64,000 nucleotides of DNA from Collinsella sp944321445 (GTDB lineage: Bacteria; Actinomycetota; Coriobacteriia; Coriobacteriales; Coriobacteriaceae), in NCBI RefSeq assembly GCF_030371825.1, contig NZ_JAUDDM010000002.1. One strand, given 5' to 3'. The notes under the pieces were generated by a model. It made no database searches. It was not told where the DNA came from and worked only from the letters and a program-made list of their open reading frames with translations. The first letter of the stretch is position 1, and the number at the start of each line of letters is the position of its first letter. Positions 19,201 through 27,388 of the stretch are shown here, piece after piece. The translations under genes and the position numbers were made by a program.

Positions 19201-19594
19201 CTTCCCGGGCATGGATGTGCTCGAGTTCGAGGATTACGACGTGCGCGAGGGTGTGAAGCCCGCCTCCGAGAAGATCGTGTACACCTCGACGCACGACACC
19301 TCCACCCTTGTGGGCTGGACGAGTGCGCGCTGGGCAGCCGATGCAGAGCCGGAAGCGAAGCAGGAGCTTGCGCTCTCCATCATCAAGGACGCCTTCGAAA
19401 GCGATGCCGACCTTGTGATGCTCCAGCTGCAAGACGTCATGCTGCTGGACGACGATGCCCGTATGAACGTCCCCGGCACTGCGGAGGGCAATTGGAGCTG
19501 GCAGGCTGACGAGGATTTGCTTGCGGGCTCTATCGAGCGCATCCACGACCTTGCAACAGAGACCGGCAGGGCTAATTCAGTGGAGCAACGCTGA
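16283..19594 (+). CDS. Fused GH13 alpha-glucosidase/pullulanase and 4-alpha-glucanotransferase
   Basis: 1103 residues with two complete enzymes in one chain. Residues 1-130 are a beta-rich N-terminal domain like that of neopullulanases. About 130-640 is a GH13 barrel: YQIFPDRFA, FNHTG, the nucleophile in GARGWRLDVADEL, acid/base Glu in LGEVWEDA and LLGSHDRARI. About 650-1100 is GH77 (MalQ): GSPYAGPSAFAGN, nucleophile in VRLDHFLGFQSYF, acid/base in LIAEDLG and the late STHDTST. It would hydrolyse maltodextrins and disproportionate the products, feeding GlgP. AAGGAAG precedes ATG 16283 by about 6 bases. It sits behind the glg operon with its own leader. No signal peptide, so cytoplasmic. Confidence 0.94.
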   Translation: MKLRHNSRLPQFRSPFGAAQTGTDVNLSLEVYKEDAAGIECALRTWIDGVGEQLYPMQAGSDGMYTVTVSWTDPSIVWYSFIVRTMDGFEQRVGAPEGHVGGEGVTYFDRVDVPSFQITVYRHRATRPSWYERGIVYQIFPDRFARDEDWKQRALERMAHPRRGCEQHIVQDWDTPPVYDRDETGAIRSWDFYGGSLRGIEEHLPYIAEMGVTAIYLNPIFEAASNHRYDTADYMKIDSLLGTEEDFRSLCATARRHGIAIILDGVFNHTGSDSIYFNAFGNYPEPGAWSKDPESDWADAFHINPDGTYDCWWGVGNMPAVNQKSDAIRELILGADGVIRHWLRAGARGWRLDVADELSDEFLADIKTAALKERPDALVLGEVWEDASNKVAYGKLRHYLLGSELDSAMNYPFRDLVLGLLTGEESGYTAYDAAEAIETLRENYPDEALACALNLLGSHDRARIISILGGAPNPDSLPEAERSTYRLSDNQLGLAKSRFWLAVLMQMTFRGVPSIYYGDEAGVQGLTDPGNRATFPWGHEDRDFFDMVRNTSALRRTLPLFTTGSIEARALNDDVLSYTRRGEDGQVATVVINRSLSAMHTVRIPAEGSMAIDVISGRDLAIEEDGTCELSLWPLGSAVAYFHDEQRLQKPLTRGWGVVCHITSVPNADGPGTLGAPARRFIDHLAAMGASYWQVLPVNPTDQFGSPYAGPSAFAGNMDLLEETREELEDAYEAFQLADGHKSADFRAFLERNEVWLDPYCAFMALKDASRGASRHRWPRAYRAYDVQMLDDARFLERGRFHAFAQYRFDTEWSELMDYAHEHGIEIIGDIPMYVSDDSADAWSEPDMFSLAFNGKPTEIAGTPPDRFSATGQIWGNPTYRWDVMRADGYTWWIERLRRSLRLYDRVRLDHFLGFQSYFSIPADKDGSAGRWLPGPGIDLFRRAEREFGPLPLIAEDLGYLTPAVRALTASCGFPGMDVLEFEDYDVREGVKPASEKIVYTSTHDTSTLVGWTSARWAADAEPEAKQELALSIIKDAFESDADLVMLQLQDVMLLDDDARMNVPGTAEGNWSWQADEDLLAGSIERIHDLATETGRANSVEQR

Positions 19595-19611
19595 TTCCTC
19601 AACGCGCTCCA

Positions 19612-19639
19612 TTGCATACAGCCCGCATTTGGGTACAGT
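19612..19639 (+). promoter_or_regulatory. Probable sigma-70 promoter of the zinc ribbon gene
   Basis: TTGCAT (19612-19617), 16-base spacer, TACAGT (19634-19639). Confidence 0.5.
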
Positions 19640-19657
19640 AGACAAGGTTAAACGCTT

Positions 19658-19683
19658 CCCCGCCGTGTTTGTCCACGGCGGGG
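19658..19683 (+). promoter_or_regulatory. Leader hairpin before the zinc ribbon gene
   Basis: Perfect 10-bp stem CCCCGCCGTG/CACGGCGGGG with loop TTTGTC, between the proposed promoter and the ribosome-binding site. Followed by ATTTC only, so a leader structure or weak attenuator. Confidence 0.55.
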
Positions 19684-19712
19684 ATTTCATGAGAAGCAAA
19701 CGAGGGGAAGAT

Positions 19713-19958
19713 ATGGCACGCTACGATTATCGTTGCACCTCCTGCGGCACCGTGTTCGAAGTCGAGCACGGTATGACCGAGCATCCGAGCATCACCTGCC
19801 CGGAGTGCGGCAACTCCGCCGAAAAGGTTTTCAGCGCCAGCGGGATCGAGTTTAAGGGTTCCGGTTTCTACAACACCGATCAGCGCGGAGGCTCCTCGAG
19901 CACCGAGGCGACTTCAGGCTCCAGCTGCGGTTGCGAGAACTGCCCGCACAATAACTAG
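19713..19958 (+). CDS. FmdB-family zinc ribbon protein
   Basis: 81 residues. The N-terminus MARYDYRCTSCGTVFEVEHGM with a second CPECG pair forms the CxxC-CxxC zinc ribbon of the FmdB (putative regulatory protein) family. A Gly/Ser-rich linker leads to a third cysteine cluster, CGCENCPHNN, common at the end of this family. Function is not established; members are small cytoplasmic proteins once linked to formamidase/amidase gene regulation. The start at 19713 has GAGGGGAAG just upstream; the frame extends back to 19521 through the promoter and hairpin, which argues against a longer protein. Confidence 0.9.
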   Translation: MARYDYRCTSCGTVFEVEHGMTEHPSITCPECGNSAEKVFSASGIEFKGSGFYNTDQRGGSSSTEATSGSSCGCENCPHNN

Positions 19959-19982
19959 CAACATCAAACACCTAAAAGCACC

Positions 19983-20016
19983 GAGGCCGCCCTCTCCCAC
20001 CGGAGAAGGCGGCCTC
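19983..20016 (+). terminator. Terminator after the zinc ribbon gene
   Basis: GAGGCCGCC (19983-19991) pairs with GGCGGCCTC (20008-20016) with a further CTCC/GGAG inner pair. The T-run is weak (ATTGTCCTCT). Confidence 0.7.
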
Positions 20017-20109
20017 ATTGTCCTCTCTGGGGACGGGGGTGCCAGGAGACATTTTGTCCCCTCCCGGGACAGGCCTGGCGCGCGCCGTCTTGCCGCAAGG
20101 CGCCCTGCA

Positions 20110-20246
20110 GCAAAAACCGGGGACTTTGGGCGGATTTTTCGCTCCGGGTCCAGACAAGCGGCTCTCTGACCTCGCGTTTCCGCAGGCAGAAGGGGCGCCG
20201 ATACGGACCCGGCCCCGAAAAACCGTACAAAGTCCCCGGTTTTTGC
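20110..20246. repeat. Large imperfect inverted repeat (REP-like)
   Basis: Outer arms of 19 bases, 20110-20128 and 20228-20246, are exact reverse complements. Inside them GGATTTTTCG..CCGGGTCC (20132-20151) and GGACCCGG..GAAAAACC pair with few mismatches. The upstream stretch 20029-20078 repeats the GGGGACGGGG and TGTCCCC words. No gene is seen between 19959 and 20318. Confidence 0.75.
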
Positions 20247-20248
20247 AT

Positions 20249-20317
20249 TGGCCTCTCTGGGGACGGGGATGGGAGGCGCCAAAGTGGCGTCTCCCATCCC
20301 CGTCCCCAGAGAGGCCA
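20249..20317. repeat. 31-bp palindrome abutting rsmB
   Basis: 20250-20280 and 20286-20316 are reverse complements with one mismatch, loop AAAGT. It contains GGGGACGGGG, also present at 20030-20040. It ends two bases from the rsmB stop codon and probably ends that minus-strand transcript. Confidence 0.85.
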
Positions 20318-20318
20318 T

Positions 20319-21635
20319 TTACTCCGATAGGAAGACGGCGCAGAAGTGGCCGTCATACGTGCCTGGTGCGGGCATGGTTTGGCTGGGCGAACCTTCAAGC
20401 GCAAAGCGCTCCCCCGCCTCTGATGCTAAAAACGTCTCGACAACCCCCTCGTTCTCGGTAGGAAGCACCGAACACGTCGCATAGATAAGCCTTCCACCTG
20501 GAGCAACACGACGCGACGCTTCAGTGAGCATCTGAAGCTGCAGCTCGGGTAAGCCTTGAAAAGCATCCTCGGGGTCTAGGCGCCAGGGAATCTCTGGATG
20601 GCGCCGCATCGTGCCCGTCCCGGAACACGGTGCATCCACGAGAACGGTATCGAACAGGCAGCGCTCCCCCGCCTCCAAATCAAGAGAAGCGAGAACGGAG
20701 TCGAGGTCGCACGCATCGCCGGACAGCACGCGCATACCGCCATCCAAACCCGCAGCAGCCAGACGCTCGCGATTGAGCGCGCACTTATCCTCGCTAAGCT
20801 CAACGGAAACGTGCTTGCGCGAAATGCCGGCACGGTGGGACTCGGCCGCGATGACAAACGATTTCGTACCGCGACCAGCTCCGATCTCGAGGAGCGAACC
20901 ATTTCGGACCGCACGGCGCGCCACCGCCTGAGCGTTGGCATCAGACACCACGGCATCGGCGCGCTCAAGCGCCCCGCTTGCGATTAATGCAGGACCGTTA
21001 ACATCGACGATGCAACCGGGAATCTCGCAAGAATTACCACCGATGCCGTCTATGCCGTCGACGCGCGCATTGAGATGGACAGCGAGAGGAGCCGCCTCGA
21101 GCTCCGAGGCAACAAGGAGGCGCGTCGCTTCAAGGCCGCGCGCCTCGCCAATGGACCAGACGAGCCAGACAGGCAAGCCGCCAGCCCGCGCCAACTGGAC
21201 CACGTCGCGATCGCCATCGGCGACGTCTTCCGCCGCCAGATACGCTTCCCGCCCCTCCGCTACGCGTCGCAAAACGGCGTTCGCCAAACCGACAGCACCG
21301 CGCGCGCACGAACGGACGAGCTCCACGCCCTGGCTGACCGCGACCTCAGCGGGAGTGTGAAGATAGAGCAGCTCAAAGGTAGAGATGCGCAAACACCAGC
21401 GAACACGCGGGGCCACCTTCTTGGGCTTCGCGATGAAAAGATCGAGCGCCTCATCGAGGCAGCCGAGCGTTGCCGTCACGCCGAGCGTCAGGCGAAGGGC
21501 TAGTCCACGGTCGCGCGCATCGAGTGCCTGCACGCCGGCATCGGCATTGAACGCTTCACGCGCATAGGTGCCCGACCGTTCCGCGTCAACAAGCACGCGC
21601 AAAGCGGCTTTCCGAGCAGACGCGAGCTTCGTCAC
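20319..21635 (-). CDS. rsmB: 16S rRNA m5C967 methyltransferase
   Basis: 438 residues. Methylates C967 of 16S rRNA using S-adenosylmethionine. An N-terminal NusB-like RNA-binding domain (residues 1-140) precedes the Rossmann methyltransferase with SAM loop LLEIGAGRGTKSFVIA, the first catalytic Cys in VDAPCSGTGTMRRHPEI and the second in YATCSVLPTENE. The GTG start at 21635 overlaps the fmt stop as GTGA and has GGGAG 8 bases upstream; a frame open to 21809 is inside fmt and rejected. The fmt-rsmB order is conserved in many bacteria. The SAM loop is slightly atypical but intact. Confidence 0.93.
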   Translation of the reverse strand: MTKLASARKAALRVLVDAERSGTYAREAFNADAGVQALDARDRGLALRLTLGVTATLGCLDEALDLFIAKPKKVAPRVRWCLRISTFELLYLHTPAEVAVSQGVELVRSCARGAVGLANAVLRRVAEGREAYLAAEDVADGDRDVVQLARAGGLPVWLVWSIGEARGLEATRLLVASELEAAPLAVHLNARVDGIDGIGGNSCEIPGCIVDVNGPALIASGALERADAVVSDANAQAVARRAVRNGSLLEIGAGRGTKSFVIAAESHRAGISRKHVSVELSEDKCALNRERLAAAGLDGGMRVLSGDACDLDSVLASLDLEAGERCLFDTVLVDAPCSGTGTMRRHPEIPWRLDPEDAFQGLPELQLQMLTEASRRVAPGGRLIYATCSVLPTENEGVVETFLASEAGERFALEGSPSQTMPAPGTYDGHFCAVFLSE

Positions 21636-22555
21636 GAGAGCTTCTCCCAGACGCCGTTTTTCGCCTGCAGACCCGCGGCCCAAGCGCTCGCATCCATAGC
21701 GCGCTTGCCGTCGGGCTTTACCTGCACAAGCTGCAGGCCACCGTTCGAGCATCCCAGCACGACCTGCTTGCCCGACTTGGCGAATCCACCCGCAGCGGGC
21801 ACATCGCATCCCTCATGAACCGCAGCGGCAAGCACGCGCAACGGCTTGCCCGCAACCGAGCAGCGTGCAGGCGCGGCATCGGATGAAGCGAGTACACGGC
21901 GCAGGTTGTCCAAAACAGAAGCCTCAGGATCGAGCCACAACTCAGATTTCTCGATCTTCGCAGCATGCGTTACCAGCGATTCGTCCTGCTCGGTCCATTG
22001 AACCGTACCGTCGGCAAGTGAAGGAAGCACCGAAACGAGCAAATCGCCTCCCAGCTCAGCAAGCTCGGATGTGAGCTCGTCGGCCGTCTTGCCGGGCACG
22101 CTGCAGCTCGCCTGCGCACAATAGGCACCCGTGTCCACGCCGTGCCCGATGCGCATGATGGACACACCGGTCGCGTCGTCGCCCGCCAGAATGGAACGCT
22201 GGATGGGAGCGGCGCCGCGCCAGCGCGGCAGCAGCGATGCGTGGACGTTCACGCAGCCAAGCGGGGCCATCGTGAGCACCTCATCGGGCAAAATGCACCC
22301 ATAGGCGGCGACACAGAACACGTCGGCATCCGCAGCACGCAGGGCATCGAGCACCTCAGGCGTCATGCGCTTGGCCTCCATGACGGGAAGCCCGAGCTCA
22401 AGCGCCGCTACCTTTACCGGTGAGGGCTCGAGCTTCTTCCCGCGGCTGCGCACGGCATCCGGACGCGTCAGCACGAGGGCGACCTCGTGCGCGGCAGCAA
22501 GCTTCCTCAGCGAGGGCACCGAAAACGCCGGGGTACCCATGAACACAACGCGCAT
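21632..22555 (-). CDS. fmt: Methionyl-tRNA formyltransferase
   Basis: 307 residues. Formylates initiator Met-tRNA with 10-formyltetrahydrofolate. N-terminal MRVVFMGTPAFSVPSL and the catalytic-domain signature NVHASLLPRWRGAAPIQ are clear, as is the Asp in HGVDTGAY. The C-terminal OB-fold contacts the tRNA. It sits between def and rsmB, and its stop overlaps the rsmB start; def removes the formyl group this enzyme adds. Confidence 0.97.
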   Translation of the reverse strand: MRVVFMGTPAFSVPSLRKLAAAHEVALVLTRPDAVRSRGKKLEPSPVKVAALELGLPVMEAKRMTPEVLDALRAADADVFCVAAYGCILPDEVLTMAPLGCVNVHASLLPRWRGAAPIQRSILAGDDATGVSIMRIGHGVDTGAYCAQASCSVPGKTADELTSELAELGGDLLVSVLPSLADGTVQWTEQDESLVTHAAKIEKSELWLDPEASVLDNLRRVLASSDAAPARCSVAGKPLRVLAAAVHEGCDVPAAGGFAKSGKQVVLGCSNGGLQLVQVKPDGKRAMDASAWAAGLQAKNGVWEKLS

Positions 22556-22597
22556 ACGCGCTCCTCTCCTGGCAGACGAAACCGATTCGATGCGCCG

Positions 22598-23134
22598 CTA
22601 CTCGGTCTGGCCGGGCTTCGCACCGCGCGCAAGGGCCTCCTGATAATCGTGCATGGCCGTCATGCGCGCGCTCGGAGCCAAGCGCTCGAACATTGTGATG
22701 CCGTGCAGGTGATCGATCTCGTGCTGCAGACACACGCACATGAGGTCGCCCTCCGCTTCGTAGCGAAGCAAGTCGGCATTGAGATCGTACGCCTCGACGA
22801 CCACGCGATCGGGACGCTTGATTTCGACATTGATGCCCGGAATGGAGAGGCAACCCTCGTTGAACGGCACGAGCGTGTCGGACTGCTCGACGATACGGGG
22901 ATTGATGAGCACGTAGGGGTCGTAATCTTTCTCGGACGTGTAGTCCGTATCGATAACGACGAGCTGGATGAGCTCCCCCACCTGCGGGGCGGCAAGACCG
23001 CACCCGCCGTTTTCGAACATCTGCTTCTTCATTTGCTCGGCAAGGCGCTCGATGTTCGCATCGATCTCCTCGATCTCGGCGCACTCCTGGCGAAGGCGCG
23101 GGTCGGGCGACAGGACAATACCGTTCATCTCCAT
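22598..23134 (-). CDS. def: Peptide deformylase
   Basis: 178 residues. Removes the N-formyl group from nascent proteins. All three metal/active-site motifs are present: GCGLAAPQVG (motif 1), EGCLSIPG (motif 2, Cys metal ligand) and QHEIDHLHG (motif 3, HExxH). The start at 23134 has AAGGAAGGA about 10 bases upstream; ATG 23128 is an alternative. It precedes fmt by 42 bases. Confidence 0.96.
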   Translation of the reverse strand: MEMNGIVLSPDPRLRQECAEIEEIDANIERLAEQMKKQMFENGGCGLAAPQVGELIQLVVIDTDYTSEKDYDPYVLINPRIVEQSDTLVPFNEGCLSIPGINVEIKRPDRVVVEAYDLNADLLRYEAEGDLMCVCLQHEIDHLHGITMFERLAPSARMTAMHDYQEALARGAKPGQTE

Positions 23135-23274
23135 GAGGCAGGATTCCTTCCTTGGGTTTCGATTCTTCAATCGATGACTATCTTACCCGCTGCCGGGCGC
23201 CCCATCCGAGGACGCGGCAAATATGCGGAAATCGACGGGCGCTCTTACAGGGAACGCCCCCTTCCGACAGACAC

Positions 23275-25782
23275 CTACATGAGGTCGTACGCATCGATGT
23301 CGACGCTCACGTTGATGCCGCGGCAGGCGCCGACACGCGCAAGCGCACCGCCGATCACCGACGAGATATCGCAACCGACAGGCGACTTCACGATGAAATG
23401 GAAGCGGAACTGATCCTTTGCGCGCTCGATGACGCAGCTCGTGGGGCCCATGAGCACAGGGGCATCAGGACCTTTCGAGCACAGGTCCTCCAGGCGCCTC
23501 CGCACCTCATCGGCAAGACGCTGGGCATAGCCGAACGTCGCGCGCTCGTCGCGACCCCACATGAGCACGTTGGAGAGGCGCACATACGGCGGATAGAGCG
23601 CTTCACGCCGCTGACGAGCGTCATGCTCGGTGAAAACCGAGCGATCATGGGTGGCGACGGCACGGATGACGGGGTCTTCCGGCAGATACGTCTGTATGAT
23701 GACGCGGCCCGGGTTGTCTCCGCGGCCCGCGCGACCCGCGACTTGCTCAAGCAGGTCGTAGGCGCGCTCCTGGGCGCGAAAATCGGGCATCTTGAGCGCG
23801 TAGTCGGCAATGACCACGCCCACGAGCGTCACCTCGGGGAAATCGAGCCCCTTGGCGATCATCTGCGTACCCAACAGCACCGCGCACTCGGCCACGTCGA
23901 ACTCCTCCAGCAGGCGCTTGTGGGCATCCTTGCCCTTCGTGGAATCCGCGTCCATGCGAATCACGGCGACGTCATCAGGCAGCAGGGAGATGAGGGCGTC
24001 CTCAATCTGCTGCGTGCCCATGCCCATCTTGGCCAGATACCGGCTGCCGCACTTAGGGCATGCGCTTCCGGGTGCTGGGTACGGGCGCACATGATAGACG
24101 CTTCCGCAGGTATGGCATTCCAGCGTGTGGGTGCGCTCATGATAGGTAAGGGCGGTCGAGCAGTGCTTGCAGGTGGGAACGCAGCCACAATCGCGGCACA
24201 TGAGAAACGGGGCAAAGCCGCGCCGGTTGTGCAGAAGCACCGCCTTTTGCCGCTTCTCCACGACATCCAACAAAGCATCGTGCAGGGGGCGGGAGAAGAT
24301 GGAGCGCGCTCCGCCTGTGAATTCGCGCCTCAAGTCGACGACCGTGATGTCGGGCAGGCGCCCGGCACCCGCGCGTTCGGGCATCACCACGCGTGTCCAG
24401 CACTGGCCGAGATACGTCCCATCATGGCACCGGGCAAGCGCCTCGGCAGAAGGCGTAGCCGACCCCAGCACCAAGGGGATGCCGCGCAGCCGCGCCATCA
24501 TGGCGGCGACATCGCGCGCATGGTAGCGCGGGCTCGACCCCTGCTTATAGGTCTGCTCGTGCTCCTCATCGATGATGATGATGCCCAAGTCGCGCAGCGG
24601 GCAGAACAGCGCGGATCGGGCACCGACCACGACGCGTGCGGCGCCGGAACGGACCATGTCCCATTGGTCCAGACGCTCGCCAGCAGTGAGGCGCGAATGG
24701 AAGACCGCGACCGCAGATCCGAAGCGGGAGCGGAACCGCCCGACCGTCTGTGCGGTGAGCGAGATTTCGGGCACCAAGACGCAGGCCGATCGACCACGCG
24801 CAAGCACCCGCTCGATTGCCGAGAGATACACCTCGGTTTTGCCCGAACCGGTCACGCCGTCGATGACGACGACGTCACCCGTCGCACGGGCCTCGGCTTC
24901 TTCGATGGTATCGAGCGCATGCTGCTGGCCGGCCGTAAGGCGCGTCGGTGCCACTGCGCGCGCCGAGGACAATGTGGTCGCATCGTCGATGCCGCGCCAC
25001 GCACGCCGCTCATCCACCCGAACGACGCCGCGCTTCTCGAGTGCCCGGATGGCCGGCGACAGATCGGTGTAAAGCAGGTTGAGCTCACGCGTGGTCACCG
25101 GGCCGCAGGCAAGCGCCTCAAGAAGCTGGCGCTGGCGCACGGCGGTTTTGGACGGAACGTAATCGCTTCCCTCGGGTGTCAGCGAGACCACGCGCTCATG
25201 CAGCGCGGGAACAGCGGGGCGCACGACCTCGTACGCACCGTCTTCTCCGCGTCTCAGACGCGGCGTTCCCCCGGGGGGCAAAAACAGACGCAAGCACTCC
25301 GAGAGCGGAGCCACGTATTCACGGCTCATCCAGTACGACACGCTCGCGATCATGTCGGAGCAGGACGGCTCGGCGAGCAAGGCGCGAATGGGCTTCACAC
25401 GCGACGGGTCAAGAGGCTTACGGGCGGCGGCACCCGACTGATCGGCATCCACCGGCTCGAACACCGGGAGCCCCTCGATTGTCGGTGCCAGCGCCAGCAC
25501 GTATCCCAAGGCGGCTCGATGGCCGAAGTCGACAAGGACGGTGGAACCCACCGCGCAATCGTCCGCAAGCGCATCGGACACGCCGTAGGTGAATGGCTCG
25601 GACAGCGCTCGCGAGGGGATGTCCAATGCCACCGAGGCGAAACACGCAAAGGAGCGGCATTTTTGCGCCGCATCCCCAGACGCAGGCTTCGCACCAACGG
25701 AAGCAGAGGCCCCCGCGCTCGCAGGGGCCTTATCGCTCACATCGCTCTTCGATTCGGGGAACAGCGCAAGCTGGTCGGCCAT
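23275..25782 (-). CDS. priA: Primosomal replication restart helicase PriA
   Basis: 835 residues. A 3'-5' superfamily 2 helicase that reloads the replisome at stalled forks. The N-terminal 3'-fork-binding domain is followed by a winged helix, Walker A VTGSGKTEVYL, DEEH box IIDEEHEQTYKQ, and eight zinc-binding cysteines between CRDCGC and CPKCGS. The first 40 residues (Ala/Ser-rich) are an extra leader. The start at 25782 is 8 bases from the metK stop with AGGGCG as ribosome-binding site, so it is probably transcribed with metK. A frame open to 26172 lies within metK and is rejected. Confidence 0.95.
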   Translation of the reverse strand: MADQLALFPESKSDVSDKAPASAGASASVGAKPASGDAAQKCRSFACFASVALDIPSRALSEPFTYGVSDALADDCAVGSTVLVDFGHRAALGYVLALAPTIEGLPVFEPVDADQSGAAARKPLDPSRVKPIRALLAEPSCSDMIASVSYWMSREYVAPLSECLRLFLPPGGTPRLRRGEDGAYEVVRPAVPALHERVVSLTPEGSDYVPSKTAVRQRQLLEALACGPVTTRELNLLYTDLSPAIRALEKRGVVRVDERRAWRGIDDATTLSSARAVAPTRLTAGQQHALDTIEEAEARATGDVVVIDGVTGSGKTEVYLSAIERVLARGRSACVLVPEISLTAQTVGRFRSRFGSAVAVFHSRLTAGERLDQWDMVRSGAARVVVGARSALFCPLRDLGIIIIDEEHEQTYKQGSSPRYHARDVAAMMARLRGIPLVLGSATPSAEALARCHDGTYLGQCWTRVVMPERAGAGRLPDITVVDLRREFTGGARSIFSRPLHDALLDVVEKRQKAVLLHNRRGFAPFLMCRDCGCVPTCKHCSTALTYHERTHTLECHTCGSVYHVRPYPAPGSACPKCGSRYLAKMGMGTQQIEDALISLLPDDVAVIRMDADSTKGKDAHKRLLEEFDVAECAVLLGTQMIAKGLDFPEVTLVGVVIADYALKMPDFRAQERAYDLLEQVAGRAGRGDNPGRVIIQTYLPEDPVIRAVATHDRSVFTEHDARQRREALYPPYVRLSNVLMWGRDERATFGYAQRLADEVRRRLEDLCSKGPDAPVLMGPTSCVIERAKDQFRFHFIVKSPVGCDISSVIGGALARVGACRGINVSVDIDAYDLM

Positions 25783-25789
25783 ACGCGCC

Positions 25790-27070
25790 CTAGTCAGAGA
25801 GCCCGCATGCGGCGCGCAGCTCGTCCACGCGGTCGCAGCGCTCCCAGGTGAAATCCGCATCCTCGCGGCCAAAGTGACCGTAGGCAGCGGTCTTCTCGAA
25901 GATGGGGCGACGCAAGTCGAGATCGCGGATGATGGCGCCGGGACGCAGGTCGAAAACCTGCTCGATGGCAGCCTCGATATCGTGCACGGGAGCATGCTCG
26001 GTGCCGAAGGTGTCCACCATGAGCGACAGCGGATGCGCAACGCCGATGGCATACGCGAGCTGCACCTCGCAGCGGTCCGCCAAACCGGCAGCGACCACGT
26101 TCTTCGCAACCCAACGCGCGGCGTAGGCAGCAGAGCGATCGACCTTCGTGCAATCCTTGCCGCTGAAGGCACCGCCGCCGTGACGACCCGTGCCGCCGTA
26201 GGTGTCTACGATGATCTTGCGACCGGTCAGACCGGTGTCGCCCATGGGGCCGCCCACGACGAATCGACCCGTGGGGTTCACATAGATGGTGGCGTCGCGC
26301 CAAGCGATGCCCTCGGCATCCATGACGGGCGCGATCACGTGCTCGATAAGATCGGCGCTGATGTGATCCATGCTCTCGATTTCGGGCGCATGCTGCGTGG
26401 AGATGACGATGGTCTCGACGGCGACAGGCTGGTCGTCCTCATAGCGAACCGTGACTTGGGTCTTGCCGTCGGGACGCAGGTACGGCAGCGTCCCGTCGTG
26501 GCGCACCTCAGCAAGGCGCTCCGCCAGACGGCTTGCCAGGTAATGCGGCATGGGCATGAGCGTCGAGGTCTCGTTGGAAGCATAGCCGAACATCATGCCC
26601 TGGTCGCCGGCACCGATGAGGTCAAGCGGATCGACCGCACCGCGCTGCGCGTCGAAGCTCTGGTCGACGCCCTGCGCGATATCGGGGCTCTGCTCGTGAA
26701 TCATATTGATGACGCCGCAGGTCTCGGAGTCGAAACCGTACTTCGCGCGCGTATAGCCGATGCGCTCGATCACGCGACGCGCGATCTTCTGCACGTCGAC
26801 GTAGGCTTGGCAGCGAATCTCACCGGACACGATGACGGAGCCGGTGGTGACCAGCGTCTCGCAGGCGCAGCGGACATTTTCAAGTTTAGCGGGAACACCC
26901 TTGTGGTCGACGTAGCCCTGGCTCTCGAGCTTGGCCTCCTTAGCCAAAATGGCATCGAGGACGGCATCCGAGATCTGATCGGCGATCTTGTCGGGATGGC
27001 CCTCGGTCACGGATTCAGACGTAAACACATAGGTACGGGGTTCCTGGGTGGAACGAAGCTGATCTGGCAT
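25790..27070 (-). CDS. metK: S-adenosylmethionine synthetase
   Basis: 426 residues, somewhat longer than the usual 380-400. Makes SAM from methionine and ATP. Signatures: SESVTEGHPDKIADQISDA at the N-terminus, GAGDQGMMFGYA (ATP site) and GGGAFSGKDCTKVDRSAAY. Short loops such as the acidic patch after GDQPVAVE-like strands account for the extra length. The start at 27070 has AAAGGGG about 6 bases upstream. It heads the run metK-priA-def-fmt-rsmB; SAM is the cofactor of RsmB. Confidence 0.96.
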   Translation of the reverse strand: MPDQLRSTQEPRTYVFTSESVTEGHPDKIADQISDAVLDAILAKEAKLESQGYVDHKGVPAKLENVRCACETLVTTGSVIVSGEIRCQAYVDVQKIARRVIERIGYTRAKYGFDSETCGVINMIHEQSPDIAQGVDQSFDAQRGAVDPLDLIGAGDQGMMFGYASNETSTLMPMPHYLASRLAERLAEVRHDGTLPYLRPDGKTQVTVRYEDDQPVAVETIVISTQHAPEIESMDHISADLIEHVIAPVMDAEGIAWRDATIYVNPTGRFVVGGPMGDTGLTGRKIIVDTYGGTGRHGGGAFSGKDCTKVDRSAAYAARWVAKNVVAAGLADRCEVQLAYAIGVAHPLSLMVDTFGTEHAPVHDIEAAIEQVFDLRPGAIIRDLDLRRPIFEKTAAYGHFGREDADFTWERCDRVDELRAACGLSD

Positions 27071-27090
27071 TATGCCCCTTTCGACGATAC

Positions 27091-27119
27091 GCCCGGCGAC
27101 CGTTACCATTCCGCCGGGC
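27091..27119 (-). promoter_or_regulatory. Hairpin in the metK leader
   Basis: GCCCGGCG (27091-27098) pairs with CGCCGGGC (27112-27119), about 20 bases upstream of the metK start codon. It does not match a SAM-I or SAM-IV riboswitch core that I can recognise. Confidence 0.45.
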
Positions 27120-27271
27120 CAAAAGCATCAGGCTATTGTATACCCCTGCGCACGCTTTGCGGCCCCCAAACGGCGTAGGGCCCTTCGGGTCACGTTGTCC
27201 CCATACGGCAGCTGCAAGAAGAGGCATACCGCTCAGGAAAAGCAGCGGGTCCCGCGTGTGCCGCAAAGACC

Positions 27272-27348
27272 GGGAAACGTTTCGCGCATTTTGAAGATTT
27301 GCTCCCCTTGAATGACAGCAAATCGCACAAATGCCCGAAACGTTTTCC
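27272..27348. repeat. 32-bp imperfect inverted repeat with GAAACGTTTC cores
   Basis: 27272-27303 and 27317-27348 pair with about seven mismatches around a 13-base spacer. Each arm holds a GAAACGTTT(T/C) core that is itself nearly palindromic, resembling LacI-family operators. It lies between the YhgE-like gene end and the metK leader; the rest of 27120-27388 shows no gene. TATACAAT at 27133-27140 (minus strand) may be the metK -10. Confidence 0.6.
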
Positions 27349-27388
27349 GAAAGACGAATTAAGACGGAGCACGGTCCCATACTGTGCG

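Noticed and set aside
23152..25851. 899-codon plus-strand frame opposite priA
   Set aside because: priA is unmistakable on the other strand; the frame has no domain.
27071..27388. SAM riboswitch upstream of metK
   Set aside because: Hairpins are present, but no SAM-I, SAM-II or SAM-IV core could be matched by eye.
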